Below, one piece after another: positions 10,511 through 21,360 of a DNA stretch of 49,236 nucleotides (within the stretch, counting starts at the first letter, position 1; each line of letters opens with the position of its first letter). The notes under the pieces were generated by a model. It did not search any database and was not told where the DNA came from. It worked only from the letters and a program-made list of their open reading frames with translations. Source of the DNA: Staphylothermus sp. (GTDB lineage: Archaea > Thermoproteota > Thermoprotei_A > Sulfolobales > Desulfurococcaceae); the NCBI GenBank assembly GCA_021157925.1, contig JAGGVR010000149.1:1-49236 (forward strand), written 5' to 3'. The translations under genes were made by a program, and so were the position numbers.

Positions 10511-10975
10511 TTGTTGTATAAATATCCTAGATTAATAGATGTTAATGCAAAATCAAAAATCTTCAGAAATAAGGAGAAATTACTGATTATAGGTAGATGT
10601 CTCGAGATTGAACACCCTGATATTATTGAGGAATTCGTAAAACAAGGATATGGTGTGCTCAGCGTTTGTATTGAAGCAGAACATGTTAATATGGTGGGAT
10701 TTAAGCTTGCTGGAATACTTGCTAGAGGAGACTACAAAGAGGTTTCTGTATTAACAGTTGATGGTAGTATGCATTGCACACAACTACACTGGATGATTGA
10801 AGAAGTTTTTAAGATTCTAGGAAGAAATAATATTATTCGTAGACACTTTGTAATATATAAGGGAAAAGTTTTCGAAGTCTCACCTAGATCTGTAAAAATC
10901 AGTAGATACTTATATAAAATTAATAAAGTTATTAATGGAGGAACGGTATTTAATGAGCAAACCAAGAATAGATGA
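10511..10975 (+). CDS. Conserved hypothetical protein
   Basis: 154-aa ORF, 'GVLSVCIEAEHVNMVGFKLAGILARGDYKEVSVLTVDGSMHCTQLHW', TTG start. Confidence 0.6.
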   Translation: MLYKYPRLIDVNAKSKIFRNKEKLLIIGRCLEIEHPDIIEEFVKQGYGVLSVCIEAEHVNMVGFKLAGILARGDYKEVSVLTVDGSMHCTQLHWMIEEVFKILGRNNIIRRHFVIYKGKVFEVSPRSVKISRYLYKINKVINGGTVFNEQTKNR

Positions 10976-11732
10976 ACTAGTAAAAGGACTAGACATCATT
11001 GCTAGGAGGTTTTTAGCGTATAAAAAACTAAGTGATGTATATTGGGCTACTTCAGTATTTCTAATAATATATGTTTTACTAGTATTTATTGATCATTTCA
11101 TTAGCTTTAATAAAGCATATATATCTATTCTAGAATATCTTACTGGTTTTATTGGATCAACTAGTGTAGTTATACTAACAGGTACGTTGTTGAGCAGAAT
11201 TAATAGCCATATAGAAATGAGCAAATTGTTCCACTCACAACTAGGCGATATAATGAGAATTATTAGAGAGGAAGAATCTATTGATCTTGTTGAGAATATA
11301 AATGTATTGCTTGGGGTAAACCAGTTCCCATTAGAATATATTCCAGCTATGCTTATACCAGCATATATTTCCCTACTAATTGACCTGTGCTGGCTAAAAA
11401 TATTATTTATCATTATATTTATAGCGATCGATGTGTTAACTCTTTACGTTGGTATATCGAAATTTAATTTACACATAGTTCTTGAAAACAAAATCTTTAA
11501 CAATACTGTAGAACTAACCGGGTTGGATCTCGAAATGCAATATAAAGGCTGTGTATTTAATATTCTTGAAGCGTTGCTATCCATAGTATCTCTATCATTA
11601 TTTTTAGTGTTTAAACTATACAAGCTAGATAATCTCTTAAATAATCACATAGATCAACATAGGATATTTTATAGAGAGTTAAAAATCAAGATTCTGAGAA
11701 AAAAACAAACAAGTGATAATATTACTATTTAG
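10953..11732 (+). CDS. Integral membrane protein, unknown
   Basis: TM-rich ORF; ATG 10953 preceded by GGAGG-like SD. Confidence 0.6.
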   Translation: MSKPRIDELVKGLDIIARRFLAYKKLSDVYWATSVFLIIYVLLVFIDHFISFNKAYISILEYLTGFIGSTSVVILTGTLLSRINSHIEMSKLFHSQLGDIMRIIREEESIDLVENINVLLGVNQFPLEYIPAMLIPAYISLLIDLCWLKILFIIIFIAIDVLTLYVGISKFNLHIVLENKIFNNTVELTGLDLEMQYKGCVFNILEALLSIVSLSLFLVFKLYKLDNLLNNHIDQHRIFYRELKIKILRKKQTSDNITI

Positions 11733-13707
11733 GATAGATTATTTCCCCAATATTTTCAGGTATCTTATATCCGGGAAGTCTTTTAATAAGTTCCTCCAGT
11801 ATCGCCTTATTTTCTCTTAATACATGTATAAATTGTTGAACAAGCTCTTTATTTTGACTTGTTTTGTTGATTAAAAAGTCGTAGTTTTCCCATGTAAGAG
11901 GAATGAAGTCTAGATCATACATTTTCGCAGCAACCTCAACACCTATACCTACGTCAGCACGACCATGCTTTACTGCTGCCGCTACTGCTGTATGGGTCTT
12001 TACTTCATAGGTGTATCCATTGATTTTCTTTACTAATTCTTCGAAAACCATATTCCTCTTAAATGCTATTTGTTTAAGCTTATAATCCAAGTATACCCTT
12101 ATACCTGATCCCTTAGTCCTATTCACTATGACTACGTCTTCTCGCAGGAAATCCTCTATATTCTTGATGTCTTTCGGATTTCCTTTTCTAATAATTAATC
12201 CGATTCTTCTCATATATCCCCTAAGAAGGATTGTTCTATCTTCTAATCCATACTTCTTTATAAACGGGATATTATATTCTAGGGTTTCTTCATCTAACAA
12301 GTGTATTGGAGCGATATCTGCTTCTCCTCTCTTAATAGCTATTAAACCACCTGTACTACCAGTCGGTATTATCCTTGTCCTATCGACTATATTTGTAGCT
12401 CTCAAGAGCTCATATAATAATACATCATTACTACCTATGATGACCAGTTCTGGGAGTTCAGTTATCTCCCTAAACAAATAAACATCCCACTCAGTGTCTT
12501 CAAGCACCATATCACTTGTTTCAGGGAGTTTTAAGTATCCATCACCCATTATTAGAGGAGTAATGCTACCACTTTTTAGAGAGACTGGATATGCTACTAA
12601 GCCTTTTTCACCCTTAATGATCGATACTGGTAATAACCATGTCTTACCTAAGGGTTTCTTTATACGATATGGGAGTTTTGCTTTAACTATGTGTAATCTC
12701 TTATTCCTCATACCGAGTAGTTTTTGTATTATTGGCACAACCAACTGGTCAAAGATCATGTAGCACGAAAGCGGAAAACCAGGTAATCCGATCAACAGCT
12801 TATTACCCACTACTGATACAACTGTTGGTTTACCAGGTTTTACTTTTAAACCATGTATTATTATTCCTGGCTCACCAAGATTATCAAATACCTTGTATAT
12901 TAAGTCTCCAAAACCAGCACTTGTTCCACCACTTGTTATCACGATATCTGCCCAATCAAGAGCCACAATTATTTTTCTTTTAATTTCTTCATAGTTATCC
13001 GGTAATTTCCCCATAAAAACAGCATCTGCTCCCAATTCCCTTAGTTTGCTTGTCACCAAGTAGCCATTTACATCATATACTTTTCCTGGTTCTAGAGGAT
13101 TTCCAGGCAGTATTACTTCGTCACCTGTTGAGTAAACAGCTATCTTTGGTTTCTTATACACTTTAACCTTGTGAATACCCAGACCTGCTAAGAAACCGAT
13201 CAGGTTACCATCTATTAATGTACCTTTTAATACGACAAGATCACCCATAGATACGTCACTACCTGTTGTAGCTATATTTTCACCAGGATAAGAAGATCTA
13301 TAAATTACTACTCTATCGTTACTTATCCTCTTTGTATATTCAACCATTACTACAGAATCAGCTCCTCTAGGAATCATGGCCCCCGTTGATATTTCAATAG
13401 TTTCTCCTCTTCTAATACTTTGAGAAGGATGTTCACCAGCTGATATTTTTCCTTTAACCTTGAGATCCACTGGATGAAGATCATCCGCTCCAGCTACATC
13501 TAAGCTATTAACAGCATATCCATCAACTTCGCTTCTATCGAAAGGTGGATGATCTATGGGAGAATAAATATCTGTTGCAAGAACTCTTCCCAACGCATTG
13601 ATCAAATCTACTTCTTCGATACCAAGCGGCTTTAGCGGATAATATTTATCTATAATCTTGAGGGCTTCTTCAAGACTAACTAGTTCATGAAAGATCTTTC
13701 TCGACAT
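11725..13707 (-). CDS. moeA: Molybdopterin biosynthesis protein MoeA fused to periplasmic-binding-like (LysR substrate-binding-type) domain
   Basis: 'DRSEVDGYAV', 'ISTGAMIPRGADSVVMVE', 'TSGGTSAGFGD', 'GLPGFPLSCYMIF'; C-terminal 'GSTGGLIAIKRGEADIAPIHLLD...'. Confidence 0.92.
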   Translation of the reverse strand: MSRKIFHELVSLEEALKIIDKYYPLKPLGIEEVDLINALGRVLATDIYSPIDHPPFDRSEVDGYAVNSLDVAGADDLHPVDLKVKGKISAGEHPSQSIRRGETIEISTGAMIPRGADSVVMVEYTKRISNDRVVIYRSSYPGENIATTGSDVSMGDLVVLKGTLIDGNLIGFLAGLGIHKVKVYKKPKIAVYSTGDEVILPGNPLEPGKVYDVNGYLVTSKLRELGADAVFMGKLPDNYEEIKRKIIVALDWADIVITSGGTSAGFGDLIYKVFDNLGEPGIIIHGLKVKPGKPTVVSVVGNKLLIGLPGFPLSCYMIFDQLVVPIIQKLLGMRNKRLHIVKAKLPYRIKKPLGKTWLLPVSIIKGEKGLVAYPVSLKSGSITPLIMGDGYLKLPETSDMVLEDTEWDVYLFREITELPELVIIGSNDVLLYELLRATNIVDRTRIIPTGSTGGLIAIKRGEADIAPIHLLDEETLEYNIPFIKKYGLEDRTILLRGYMRRIGLIIRKGNPKDIKNIEDFLREDVVIVNRTKGSGIRVYLDYKLKQIAFKRNMVFEELVKKINGYTYEVKTHTAVAAAVKHGRADVGIGVEVAAKMYDLDFIPLTWENYDFLINKTSQNKELVQQFIHVLRENKAILEELIKRLPGYKIPENIGEIIYPK

Positions 13708-13809
13708 AACTATTCACTACCTATAAACAAGCAATTTCTCGGTCTAGATATTTTATAACACATTTTAAAATGTATTAATCTTTATAGTAGGGTAAGGTGC
13801 TTCGACGAA

Positions 13810-15969
13810 TTGAAAGTAGAGAAGCTTGTAGAATATGGACTGTCTAGAGAATATATTGAAACATTACTACGAAATGGTATTGATAAACTTAATCCGGTCC
13901 AAAAACAAGCTATTGAGAAAGGCCTATTTACTGACAAAAACCTCGTTGTAGTCGCTCCAACGGCTAGTGGTAAAACTCTAGTAGGGGAAATGGCTTTAGT
14001 TAAGAAAGCCTACGAGAAAAAGATCGGGTTATACCTCGTCCCCCTTAGAGCACTAGCTTCCGAGAAATACTATGATTTCAAAAAGCTTGAAAAACTTGGT
14101 TTTAGAATAGGAATAAGTACTGGTGATTACGAGTCACCAGCTGAGTATTTAGGGAGATACGATATTATTGTTGCAACATATGAGAGATTCGATAGTCTAT
14201 TGAGACTCAAGCCTTCATGGCTGAGAAGGATAGGTACCGTAGTAATAGATGAACTACACATGATAGGGGATGATGAAAGAGGCCCTATTTTAGAAATGAT
14301 TATTGCAAGATTACTTAGGACAAATATACAAGTAATAGGTTTATCAGCCACTATAGGTAATCCTCTAGACCTGGCCAAGTGGATTGATGCCGAACTAGTT
14401 GACGTCCCATATAGACCTGTTAAACTAGTTGAAGGTATATATGATCGTAAAAAACACAAAATACTATTCATGGATGGAAGAGAAGAAAAAATAGTACATA
14501 AAATAGGTAACGCTGCCCTTAATATTGCTCTTCAAAGCATTTCGGCAGGGATTCAAGTCCTCGTATTTGTTCATAACAGAAGGAAAACTGAGGAATGGGC
14601 GTATAAGCTCACAGAGCACATGGGGTTGTTCCAACACCTCATAGATAAAAGAAAAGTGGATGAGCTTCTTAAAAAATTGAAAGAATCTCCTAGTCGTGTT
14701 GAGAGAGAAAAACTAGAATACTTGATAGAGAGAGGAGTAGCTTATCATCATGCTGGACTAAGTAATATTGCTAGAAAAGTTGTTGAAGAAGGGTTTAGGA
14801 ACAGGGTTATCAGAATCGTGTTTGCAACACCGACGCTTGCTGCAGGAGTAAATTTACCGGCGAGGAGAGTATTGGTATCTATTAAGAGATATAGTCCATT
14901 AAGGAGAAAAACAGTCAACATCCCTATTTATGAATATAAACAAATGGCTGGTCGTGCGGGAAGGCCGAAATTTGATCCTTTCGGAGAAGCAATAATTTAT
15001 GATGCAAATAATAACTCAGAAGCAATGAAGTATATTAGATCTCCTCCTGAACCAATATATAGTAAGTTAAATAACGAGAGAAGCCTTAGAATACACACTT
15101 TGTCACTAATTGCTTCCGGAGACGCTAATGAAATGAACGAACTCATGCAAATATATAAGAATACGCTCTTCTACAAGCAATACGGAAATTTAGAAAATCT
15201 AAAACTAACAATTGACAAAGTACTTGACGAACTAGCTCAGTGGGAAATGATAAGATTCATTCGAGATAAAGAATTCTACGCTACTAGCCTCGGAGTAATA
15301 ACTTCTAAGACATACTTAGATCCCTTATCTGTCAATATGTTCATAAAGAACTTACCAGAGAAACCAAGAGAGCTCTATTTACTCTTCCTCATAACAATGA
15401 CTCCTGACTATATGAGGAGTAAACCATATATTAACAGTAGGCTCGTCGACTACTATGAGAATGAAGCAATTATTCTTGCAGAAGACAACATTATACCTAA
15501 ACCAGAGAATTTCATGGGCGAATATTATAATTACTATATGTATAAGTTATGGGCTCAAGCATTTGTACATGCCAGGATGCTGCATGACTGGATCAATGAA
15601 GTAGATGAAGATACTATTAGTGAAAAATACGGAATAGGGCCTGGAGATATATACTCTGCAAGAGATACTGCTTCATGGATTGCTGGTGCTTTAAGCAAAG
15701 TTGCACGAACAATGAATTTATTGAGTTTAGGGGAAGCACTTGACAAGCTAAGTATTAGATTAGAATATGGTGTCAAGGAAGACGCACTAGAACTCATAAA
15801 GCTCCAGGGAATTGGAAGAGTTAGAGCAAGAACACTAATAAATCACGGAATAAGAACACTAAAAGACCTAGCTAAAACACCTCCATCAATTCTCGAGAAA
15901 CTTCCTGGCTTCGGGCCGAGAGTAGTTAAATTTATTTATGAACAATTAGAAATTTTGAAAATAAAGTGA
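13810..15969 (+). CDS. hel308: Ski2-like DNA helicase Hel308
   Basis: 'VVAPTASGKTLVGEMAL', 'DELHMIGD', 'GLSATIGN', 'QMAGRAGRP', C-terminal HhH. Confidence 0.95.
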   Translation: MKVEKLVEYGLSREYIETLLRNGIDKLNPVQKQAIEKGLFTDKNLVVVAPTASGKTLVGEMALVKKAYEKKIGLYLVPLRALASEKYYDFKKLEKLGFRIGISTGDYESPAEYLGRYDIIVATYERFDSLLRLKPSWLRRIGTVVIDELHMIGDDERGPILEMIIARLLRTNIQVIGLSATIGNPLDLAKWIDAELVDVPYRPVKLVEGIYDRKKHKILFMDGREEKIVHKIGNAALNIALQSISAGIQVLVFVHNRRKTEEWAYKLTEHMGLFQHLIDKRKVDELLKKLKESPSRVEREKLEYLIERGVAYHHAGLSNIARKVVEEGFRNRVIRIVFATPTLAAGVNLPARRVLVSIKRYSPLRRKTVNIPIYEYKQMAGRAGRPKFDPFGEAIIYDANNNSEAMKYIRSPPEPIYSKLNNERSLRIHTLSLIASGDANEMNELMQIYKNTLFYKQYGNLENLKLTIDKVLDELAQWEMIRFIRDKEFYATSLGVITSKTYLDPLSVNMFIKNLPEKPRELYLLFLITMTPDYMRSKPYINSRLVDYYENEAIILAEDNIIPKPENFMGEYYNYYMYKLWAQAFVHARMLHDWINEVDEDTISEKYGIGPGDIYSARDTASWIAGALSKVARTMNLLSLGEALDKLSIRLEYGVKEDALELIKLQGIGRVRARTLINHGIRTLKDLAKTPPSILEKLPGFGPRVVKFIYEQLEILKIK

Positions 15970-16085
15970 TTTCTAAAATTATACAGTTCAAAGAAATAAG
16001 ATATAAACCATTCTTGATATAATATTAACAAATAGAGTTCAGAGTATTTTATAAAAATAAATAATGTCTCAATAGGTGATAAATC

Positions 16086-17477
16086 ATGAATGATGCATGG
16101 AATGAGATAGTGAACGCTGTGAACAATGCTATTACTCAAATGATCCAATACTTGCCAAGACTAATCGGAGCAATAGTAATAGTTTTATTTGGGTATCTTG
16201 TTGGTCTAATGGCAAAGAAAGCAACAGTCATCATTGTTAATAAATCTCTCGAAAAACCCTTAGAAACAACACGGATAGGTAAGTCTTTGAAAAAGTCAGG
16301 AATAGATCTTGGTGGACTAATTGGTACACTAATAATGATATTGATCATAGTCTTATCAATAGTAGCAGCTATTGATGTATTGAAATTAACGGGTAATATT
16401 GGGGTTTTAGCATCAAATATAGCTATTGCAGTATTAAATATAACGGCCGGGATCACAATACTGGCTATAGGTATACCGTTGTCACTAATATTCGCAGAGT
16501 ATATAGCAAGGTTCTTTGGAGGAGCTTTTCGTGAAAAACATGAATTAGCAGTATCACTAATATATGACGTGTCAGCACTTGTACTAACAGTTTTCGTAAT
16601 AAGTCTGGCAGTATATGTAATGTTTCATTACACTCAATTACTAGACTATTTAGTTGTCTCAGCACCTGGTTTCATTGCAGCAACAATAACGTTATTTATA
16701 GGCTACGTGATTGGAGACTCTGTTGGAAAGATCGTGAACAAAATAATTGACTCAATAGTTGAGAAGCCCTTGAAGTCAACCGATATTGGGAGAGCTATTT
16801 CAGAAATGAATATCGATTTATCAAACTTGATTGGAGGATTAACTAAGGCGTTCGTTATTGTCGTATCCATCGTTGCAGCCGTGGAGTTTGTAAACATCGG
16901 GGGAATAACAGGAGATTTAATATACCAGATAGCTATTTATCTGCCAAGACTCATAGGCGGTATAACCCTGTTGACATTAGGGCTGATACTCAGCATAGCT
17001 TTGGCAAAATATGTCGGCAAATTCCTACATGCTGTCTTCAAAGAGAAGTACTCATCCCTAGCTAGTTTAGGAGAAAATCTAATATTGTTAGGTCTGGTAA
17101 CAGTCATTCTAACAATATCATTGAATATAATGATGCTTGAAGGCTCGCTAGTTTATCCATTAATAATGGGCATACTAATCATTATTACAGGAATATACGT
17201 TGCAGGAACCGTGGGATCACTACTAAGTCAATCATATCCTACATTTAAGAGACTAGTCCCATTCATAGAATCAATAGTGATCATATTATTTGTAATAATA
17301 GGCGCTAGTGGAATATTCTCACAATTCACTAACACGATATCAGTAATAACAATATTAGCATGGGGTATTAGTATGGCTTTTGCACTAATGCTGATACCGA
17401 TAATCTTCTACTACACGAGACTAGCATGGAGAGAAGCATCTAGAGAACAAGGAGAAAAAAGTAGTGAGCACAAATAG
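16086..17477 (+). CDS. Membrane protein with repeated MscS-type conserved TM helices
   Basis: Two homologous units 'LPRLIGAIVIVLFGYLVG...EKPLETTRIGKSL' and 'APGFIAATITLFIGYVIG...EKPLKSTDIGRAI'; no MscS beta domain seen. Confidence 0.75.
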   Translation: MNDAWNEIVNAVNNAITQMIQYLPRLIGAIVIVLFGYLVGLMAKKATVIIVNKSLEKPLETTRIGKSLKKSGIDLGGLIGTLIMILIIVLSIVAAIDVLKLTGNIGVLASNIAIAVLNITAGITILAIGIPLSLIFAEYIARFFGGAFREKHELAVSLIYDVSALVLTVFVISLAVYVMFHYTQLLDYLVVSAPGFIAATITLFIGYVIGDSVGKIVNKIIDSIVEKPLKSTDIGRAISEMNIDLSNLIGGLTKAFVIVVSIVAAVEFVNIGGITGDLIYQIAIYLPRLIGGITLLTLGLILSIALAKYVGKFLHAVFKEKYSSLASLGENLILLGLVTVILTISLNIMMLEGSLVYPLIMGILIIITGIYVAGTVGSLLSQSYPTFKRLVPFIESIVIILFVIIGASGIFSQFTNTISVITILAWGISMAFALMLIPIIFYYTRLAWREASREQGEKSSEHK

Positions 17478-19071
17478 TTTTTTACCTACTCATAAGCTTT
17501 TTTCTCATGGGTACAAGGTATTGTTCAAGAAAGTAATCATTCTAGACGGATATACAGATGAACCGGCAGGGTTAGGTGTTCCACCCTATATTAATACTTA
17601 CCCAAGACTCATTGCTGGAGCTATATGGGTTGTTGATAAAACTATACATGTAAAATATTGGACAATAGACACAGTGAGATCAAATCTAAACAAGTTCATC
17701 CAAGAAGCCACTCAATCAGACATGATAGTCTTTATCGCAGGACCCGAAGTACCAGGAAAATATATTGGAGGAACACCACTAAGATTCAATGAAGTAGAAA
17801 AACTATGTTTCCTACTCAGAGATAAGACCAAGATACTGGTTGGACCAGCTGCTAGGTATGGGTTCGGAGGAGGAGGTGGAACAATAGCTGTTGAGAGAAT
17901 AAGGCTTAAGAAATATTTTGACGAACTAGTCATAGGTGATCCAGAGATATATTTCTACGAGTCAGCAAAATATGGATTAGAAAGAGCCGATCCATATAGG
18001 ATGAGGGAAACATATGACCTGGCAAATCAAGCCTTCATATATGGGTCAAGAATAATTAAGCAGCATCCAAACTATGGATGGAACCTCATAGTAGAGATAG
18101 AGACTTTCAGAGGATGCCCCAGGTATATTACAGGTGGATGTAGTTTCTGCATAGAGCCGAGATATGGTAAGCCTCTCTACAGGAGACCAGAAGATATTGT
18201 AAGAGAAATAAAACAACTCTATAATTTTGGAGCTCGTCATTATAGGTTAGGGAAACAACCAGATATACTAGCATATATGGCTAAAGATACAGGAACAAAA
18301 GAATTTCCCGAACCTAATACAGATGCTTTAAGAAAATTATTCCTAGGAATAAGAAATAATGCACCAGGACTTCGAGTGCTCCACATAGATAATGTAAACC
18401 CAGGAACAATAATCCATAACAAGTCAAAAGCAATTGAAGCCATGAAAATAATCATAAAATACCATACACCAGGAGACGTAGCAGCTCTCGGAATAGAATC
18501 ATTTGATCCAAGAGTAGTTAAGATGAATAACTTAAAGGTGACACCAGAAGAAGCAATAGAAGCTATACGCATAATAAACCAAGTAGGATCGCATAGGGGA
18601 TGGAATGGATTACCCCATTTATTACCAGGGATAAACCTATTATATGGATTACCTGGAGAAACAAAAGAAACATATATATTGAATTATGAATACCTATCCA
18701 GACTTCTTCAAGAGAACTTATTGGTGCGAAGAATCAATATACGGAAAGTAACTGTTTTAGAAAACACTCCTCTATGGCTTAAGAAAAATACCGTATATAA
18801 ATTACTGAGAAAACATCAAGGACTATATACTAAGTATAGGCTGAAAATAATGAACAATATAGATAAGCCAATGTTGAAGAAAATACTTCCTCCAGGTACT
18901 CTAATGAGATACTTATACGTTGAGAAACAAGTAGGAAACCACGTTATAGCAAGAATGCCTGGCAGCTACCCAATAGCTGTCAAGATACCATATAGTCTCC
19001 CCCTAAGAAAAATAATTGATGCAAGAATAAAGAGTATCGCAGCTAAAAGTGTATTAGCTGAACCAGTATAG
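17464..19071 (+). CDS. Radical SAM protein (COG1031-like)
   Basis: 'ETFRGCPRYITGGCSFCIEPRYGKP', 'LLPGINLLYGLPGETKETY'; GTG start overlapping upstream gene. Confidence 0.85.
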   Translation: MSTNSFLPTHKLFSHGYKVLFKKVIILDGYTDEPAGLGVPPYINTYPRLIAGAIWVVDKTIHVKYWTIDTVRSNLNKFIQEATQSDMIVFIAGPEVPGKYIGGTPLRFNEVEKLCFLLRDKTKILVGPAARYGFGGGGGTIAVERIRLKKYFDELVIGDPEIYFYESAKYGLERADPYRMRETYDLANQAFIYGSRIIKQHPNYGWNLIVEIETFRGCPRYITGGCSFCIEPRYGKPLYRRPEDIVREIKQLYNFGARHYRLGKQPDILAYMAKDTGTKEFPEPNTDALRKLFLGIRNNAPGLRVLHIDNVNPGTIIHNKSKAIEAMKIIIKYHTPGDVAALGIESFDPRVVKMNNLKVTPEEAIEAIRIINQVGSHRGWNGLPHLLPGINLLYGLPGETKETYILNYEYLSRLLQENLLVRRINIRKVTVLENTPLWLKKNTVYKLLRKHQGLYTKYRLKIMNNIDKPMLKKILPPGTLMRYLYVEKQVGNHVIARMPGSYPIAVKIPYSLPLRKIIDARIKSIAAKSVLAEPV

Positions 19072-19165
19072 ACCATCGAGGATACCAGATTGATCCACGA
19101 AATATATTTAGTTTTAAGACACTATAGGAAAAAATGAACAATAAATAATAAATAAAAACAAGGTA

Positions 19166-19444
19166 ATGGTTCGTCGGTCCTTGGCAGGAATTATTTTCAT
19201 CAAAGTAGACTCAGGTAAAGAAAAAACAATACTGGATAAAGTATGCTCGATCAATAACATAGAAAAAGTCTATAGAACATTCGGAGATTACGAGATAATA
19301 GCTATAACAAAAGACATAGGACTAGAAGATCTAAGGAAAACTGTCGAGGAAATTAGAAGAATGGAAGGGGTATTATCAACAACAACCATGATAATTGTTG
19401 AGAAATACATTAAGCACAAGAAAAACCTTAACAAATCTATTTAA
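19166..19444 (+). CDS. Stand-alone Lrp/AsnC ligand-binding (RAM) domain protein
   Basis: 'GIIFIKVDSGKEKTILDKVCSINNIEKVYRTFGDYEIIAI', no HTH. Confidence 0.8.
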   Translation: MVRRSLAGIIFIKVDSGKEKTILDKVCSINNIEKVYRTFGDYEIIAITKDIGLEDLRKTVEEIRRMEGVLSTTTMIIVEKYIKHKKNLNKSI

Positions 19445-19445
19445 T

Positions 19446-21230
19446 TCACACAGGGTATTTTGAAGCATAGCTTTTATTTACAACTTTGATCTTTAATTGT
19501 CCATCAATAATATCAATAAGTATTTCTGGATATCCAGACAACATATTATGATTCATTCCTAGCATGTCTTGATAAGCTCCTGTCTCTAGAAAGGCTAAAT
19601 AGTACTTCTCCCCCTTTCTAGGTATATGTAAAGGAATACCATTTAATTTAACAAGCATATTTGGGACATAGAGTAATTTTTTATCAGTACTAGTTAAGAG
19701 ATCAAGTGGGATAAGTTTCTCCTTAAATGGTTTCTCTACATATGAGTAGAAATCACCATATTCACCCATACTATCACAAGTGAGATCACTTAGAATTGCC
19801 AGAATCTCTGGCTTCTTCAACAGTCTAGATAATGGAACTACTTGAAAATATTGATCAACTACTATTTTATCAGGTATATGATTAAATACTGAGAAAGATA
19901 CAAATACTCTCATAGAAGGAGTGATCAAATATTCTAGTAATGGGCTCGGGTATTTAATATATTCAATGAACTCATCAAGTCTCATCCTACTAAATAATTC
20001 TTCAATCTTTTTTGAAACTTCGTACTCGATACTTGTGATCAATTTTTCCAATAATATTCTATTCTCTTTACTAGCTTCTGTTCTTGATGTTAAACGAGTT
20101 ATAACTTCTCTTATCTTCCTCAAGACATTATTTAATTCTTTTAAATTCCCAGCCTTTCTTATTTCATCTATTATCCCATATCCCACGTCTTCATATATAC
20201 GAGGCCTCGCTCCATACGGTCTTACATCAATTACCTTAGATACAGTTATTCTATGTGGTGCAACAATATATCTACCGCCTTCAAAGACTATTTTAGCATC
20301 AAATTTTTCGAGACCCATTGTCTTTTCTACAATAAGTTCAGCGTATTCTTCTAATGTATAATCCGGTGAGAACCCAGAACCTTTCTTGAAATGAGTATAT
20401 GGATATGCAAGTCCTCCTCCAAAATCTATATAGGTTAGATTGTCTAGTCCTATTTTTCTCAAGTAAGTATAAATAGAAACCGTTTCTCCAATAATCTTAT
20501 CTAGGTCTTCTAACGAAGGTATTTGCGAACCTGCATGCACATGAAGAAGAACAGAGCGATCATATAAGTACTCGTATTTATCAATAATGTTTTCAAAGTC
20601 AATTAATGATATTCCAAATTTTGAATACAGTCCACTACTTTTGCTCCATGGGCTCCTAGTAGTGGATAATAACTTAATCCTAATACCTATTTTTAATTCG
20701 GGGTATTCCTTTAAGATTTCTACGTCTCTCTCACTTTCAATATCAACTATTATTTCCCAGTTATTTTTCATATCAATCAGTTTCTCTATGAATGCCTTAT
20801 CCTTAACACCATCAACCACCAGTAGTCTAGGCTTCTTATTACTATAATTGCTTATGAGTTCAGCTTCTGGTATAGTGCCTATATTAAACCCCCAGTTGTA
20901 TTTTTCTCCATGACTCCATATTGTATCAATAACTATTTTCGAGGAATTCGATTTTAATGGATATATTGGAATGAATCCCAGTTTGGAATTATGTTTTTTC
21001 ATGGCTCTGATGAATACCTCTACTACTTGAACCATCATTTTCCTTATCAGGGGCAGTATTCTTATATGTGCACCTGGAAGATCATTTTTAGTTATAAGCT
21101 CATAGAGATCTATTTCATGGTTTCCTATTTTGAGTATTAGGTGACCCTCATCACTTATGTCTAGATACTGGATTCTCATATCCCCAGTTAACCCATAAAG
21201 ATTCCTAGCGATCTCCTTACCCCAAACCAT
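19446..21230 (-). CDS. PLP-dependent arginine decarboxylase-like (SpeA family)
   Basis: 'YPLKSN' PLP-lysine region, 'HVHAGSQ', 'DFGGGLAYPY', 'DLTCDSMGEYGDF', 'ETGAYQDMLGMNHN'. Confidence 0.8.
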   Translation of the reverse strand: MVWGKEIARNLYGLTGDMRIQYLDISDEGHLILKIGNHEIDLYELITKNDLPGAHIRILPLIRKMMVQVVEVFIRAMKKHNSKLGFIPIYPLKSNSSKIVIDTIWSHGEKYNWGFNIGTIPEAELISNYSNKKPRLLVVDGVKDKAFIEKLIDMKNNWEIIVDIESERDVEILKEYPELKIGIRIKLLSTTRSPWSKSSGLYSKFGISLIDFENIIDKYEYLYDRSVLLHVHAGSQIPSLEDLDKIIGETVSIYTYLRKIGLDNLTYIDFGGGLAYPYTHFKKGSGFSPDYTLEEYAELIVEKTMGLEKFDAKIVFEGGRYIVAPHRITVSKVIDVRPYGARPRIYEDVGYGIIDEIRKAGNLKELNNVLRKIREVITRLTSRTEASKENRILLEKLITSIEYEVSKKIEELFSRMRLDEFIEYIKYPSPLLEYLITPSMRVFVSFSVFNHIPDKIVVDQYFQVVPLSRLLKKPEILAILSDLTCDSMGEYGDFYSYVEKPFKEKLIPLDLLTSTDKKLLYVPNMLVKLNGIPLHIPRKGEKYYLAFLETGAYQDMLGMNHNMLSGYPEILIDIIDGQLKIKVVNKSYASKYPV

Positions 21231-21360
21231 ACCCCTTTCTACCTTGGAAATATTCTAACATATTATTGCATCTAGAGAAAAATAAACTCTTACCCAGAGA
21301 GAAGTGTATCCTATTATTTATCATCTAAACCAATCATAGATTATCTATGTAGAAACGTGG

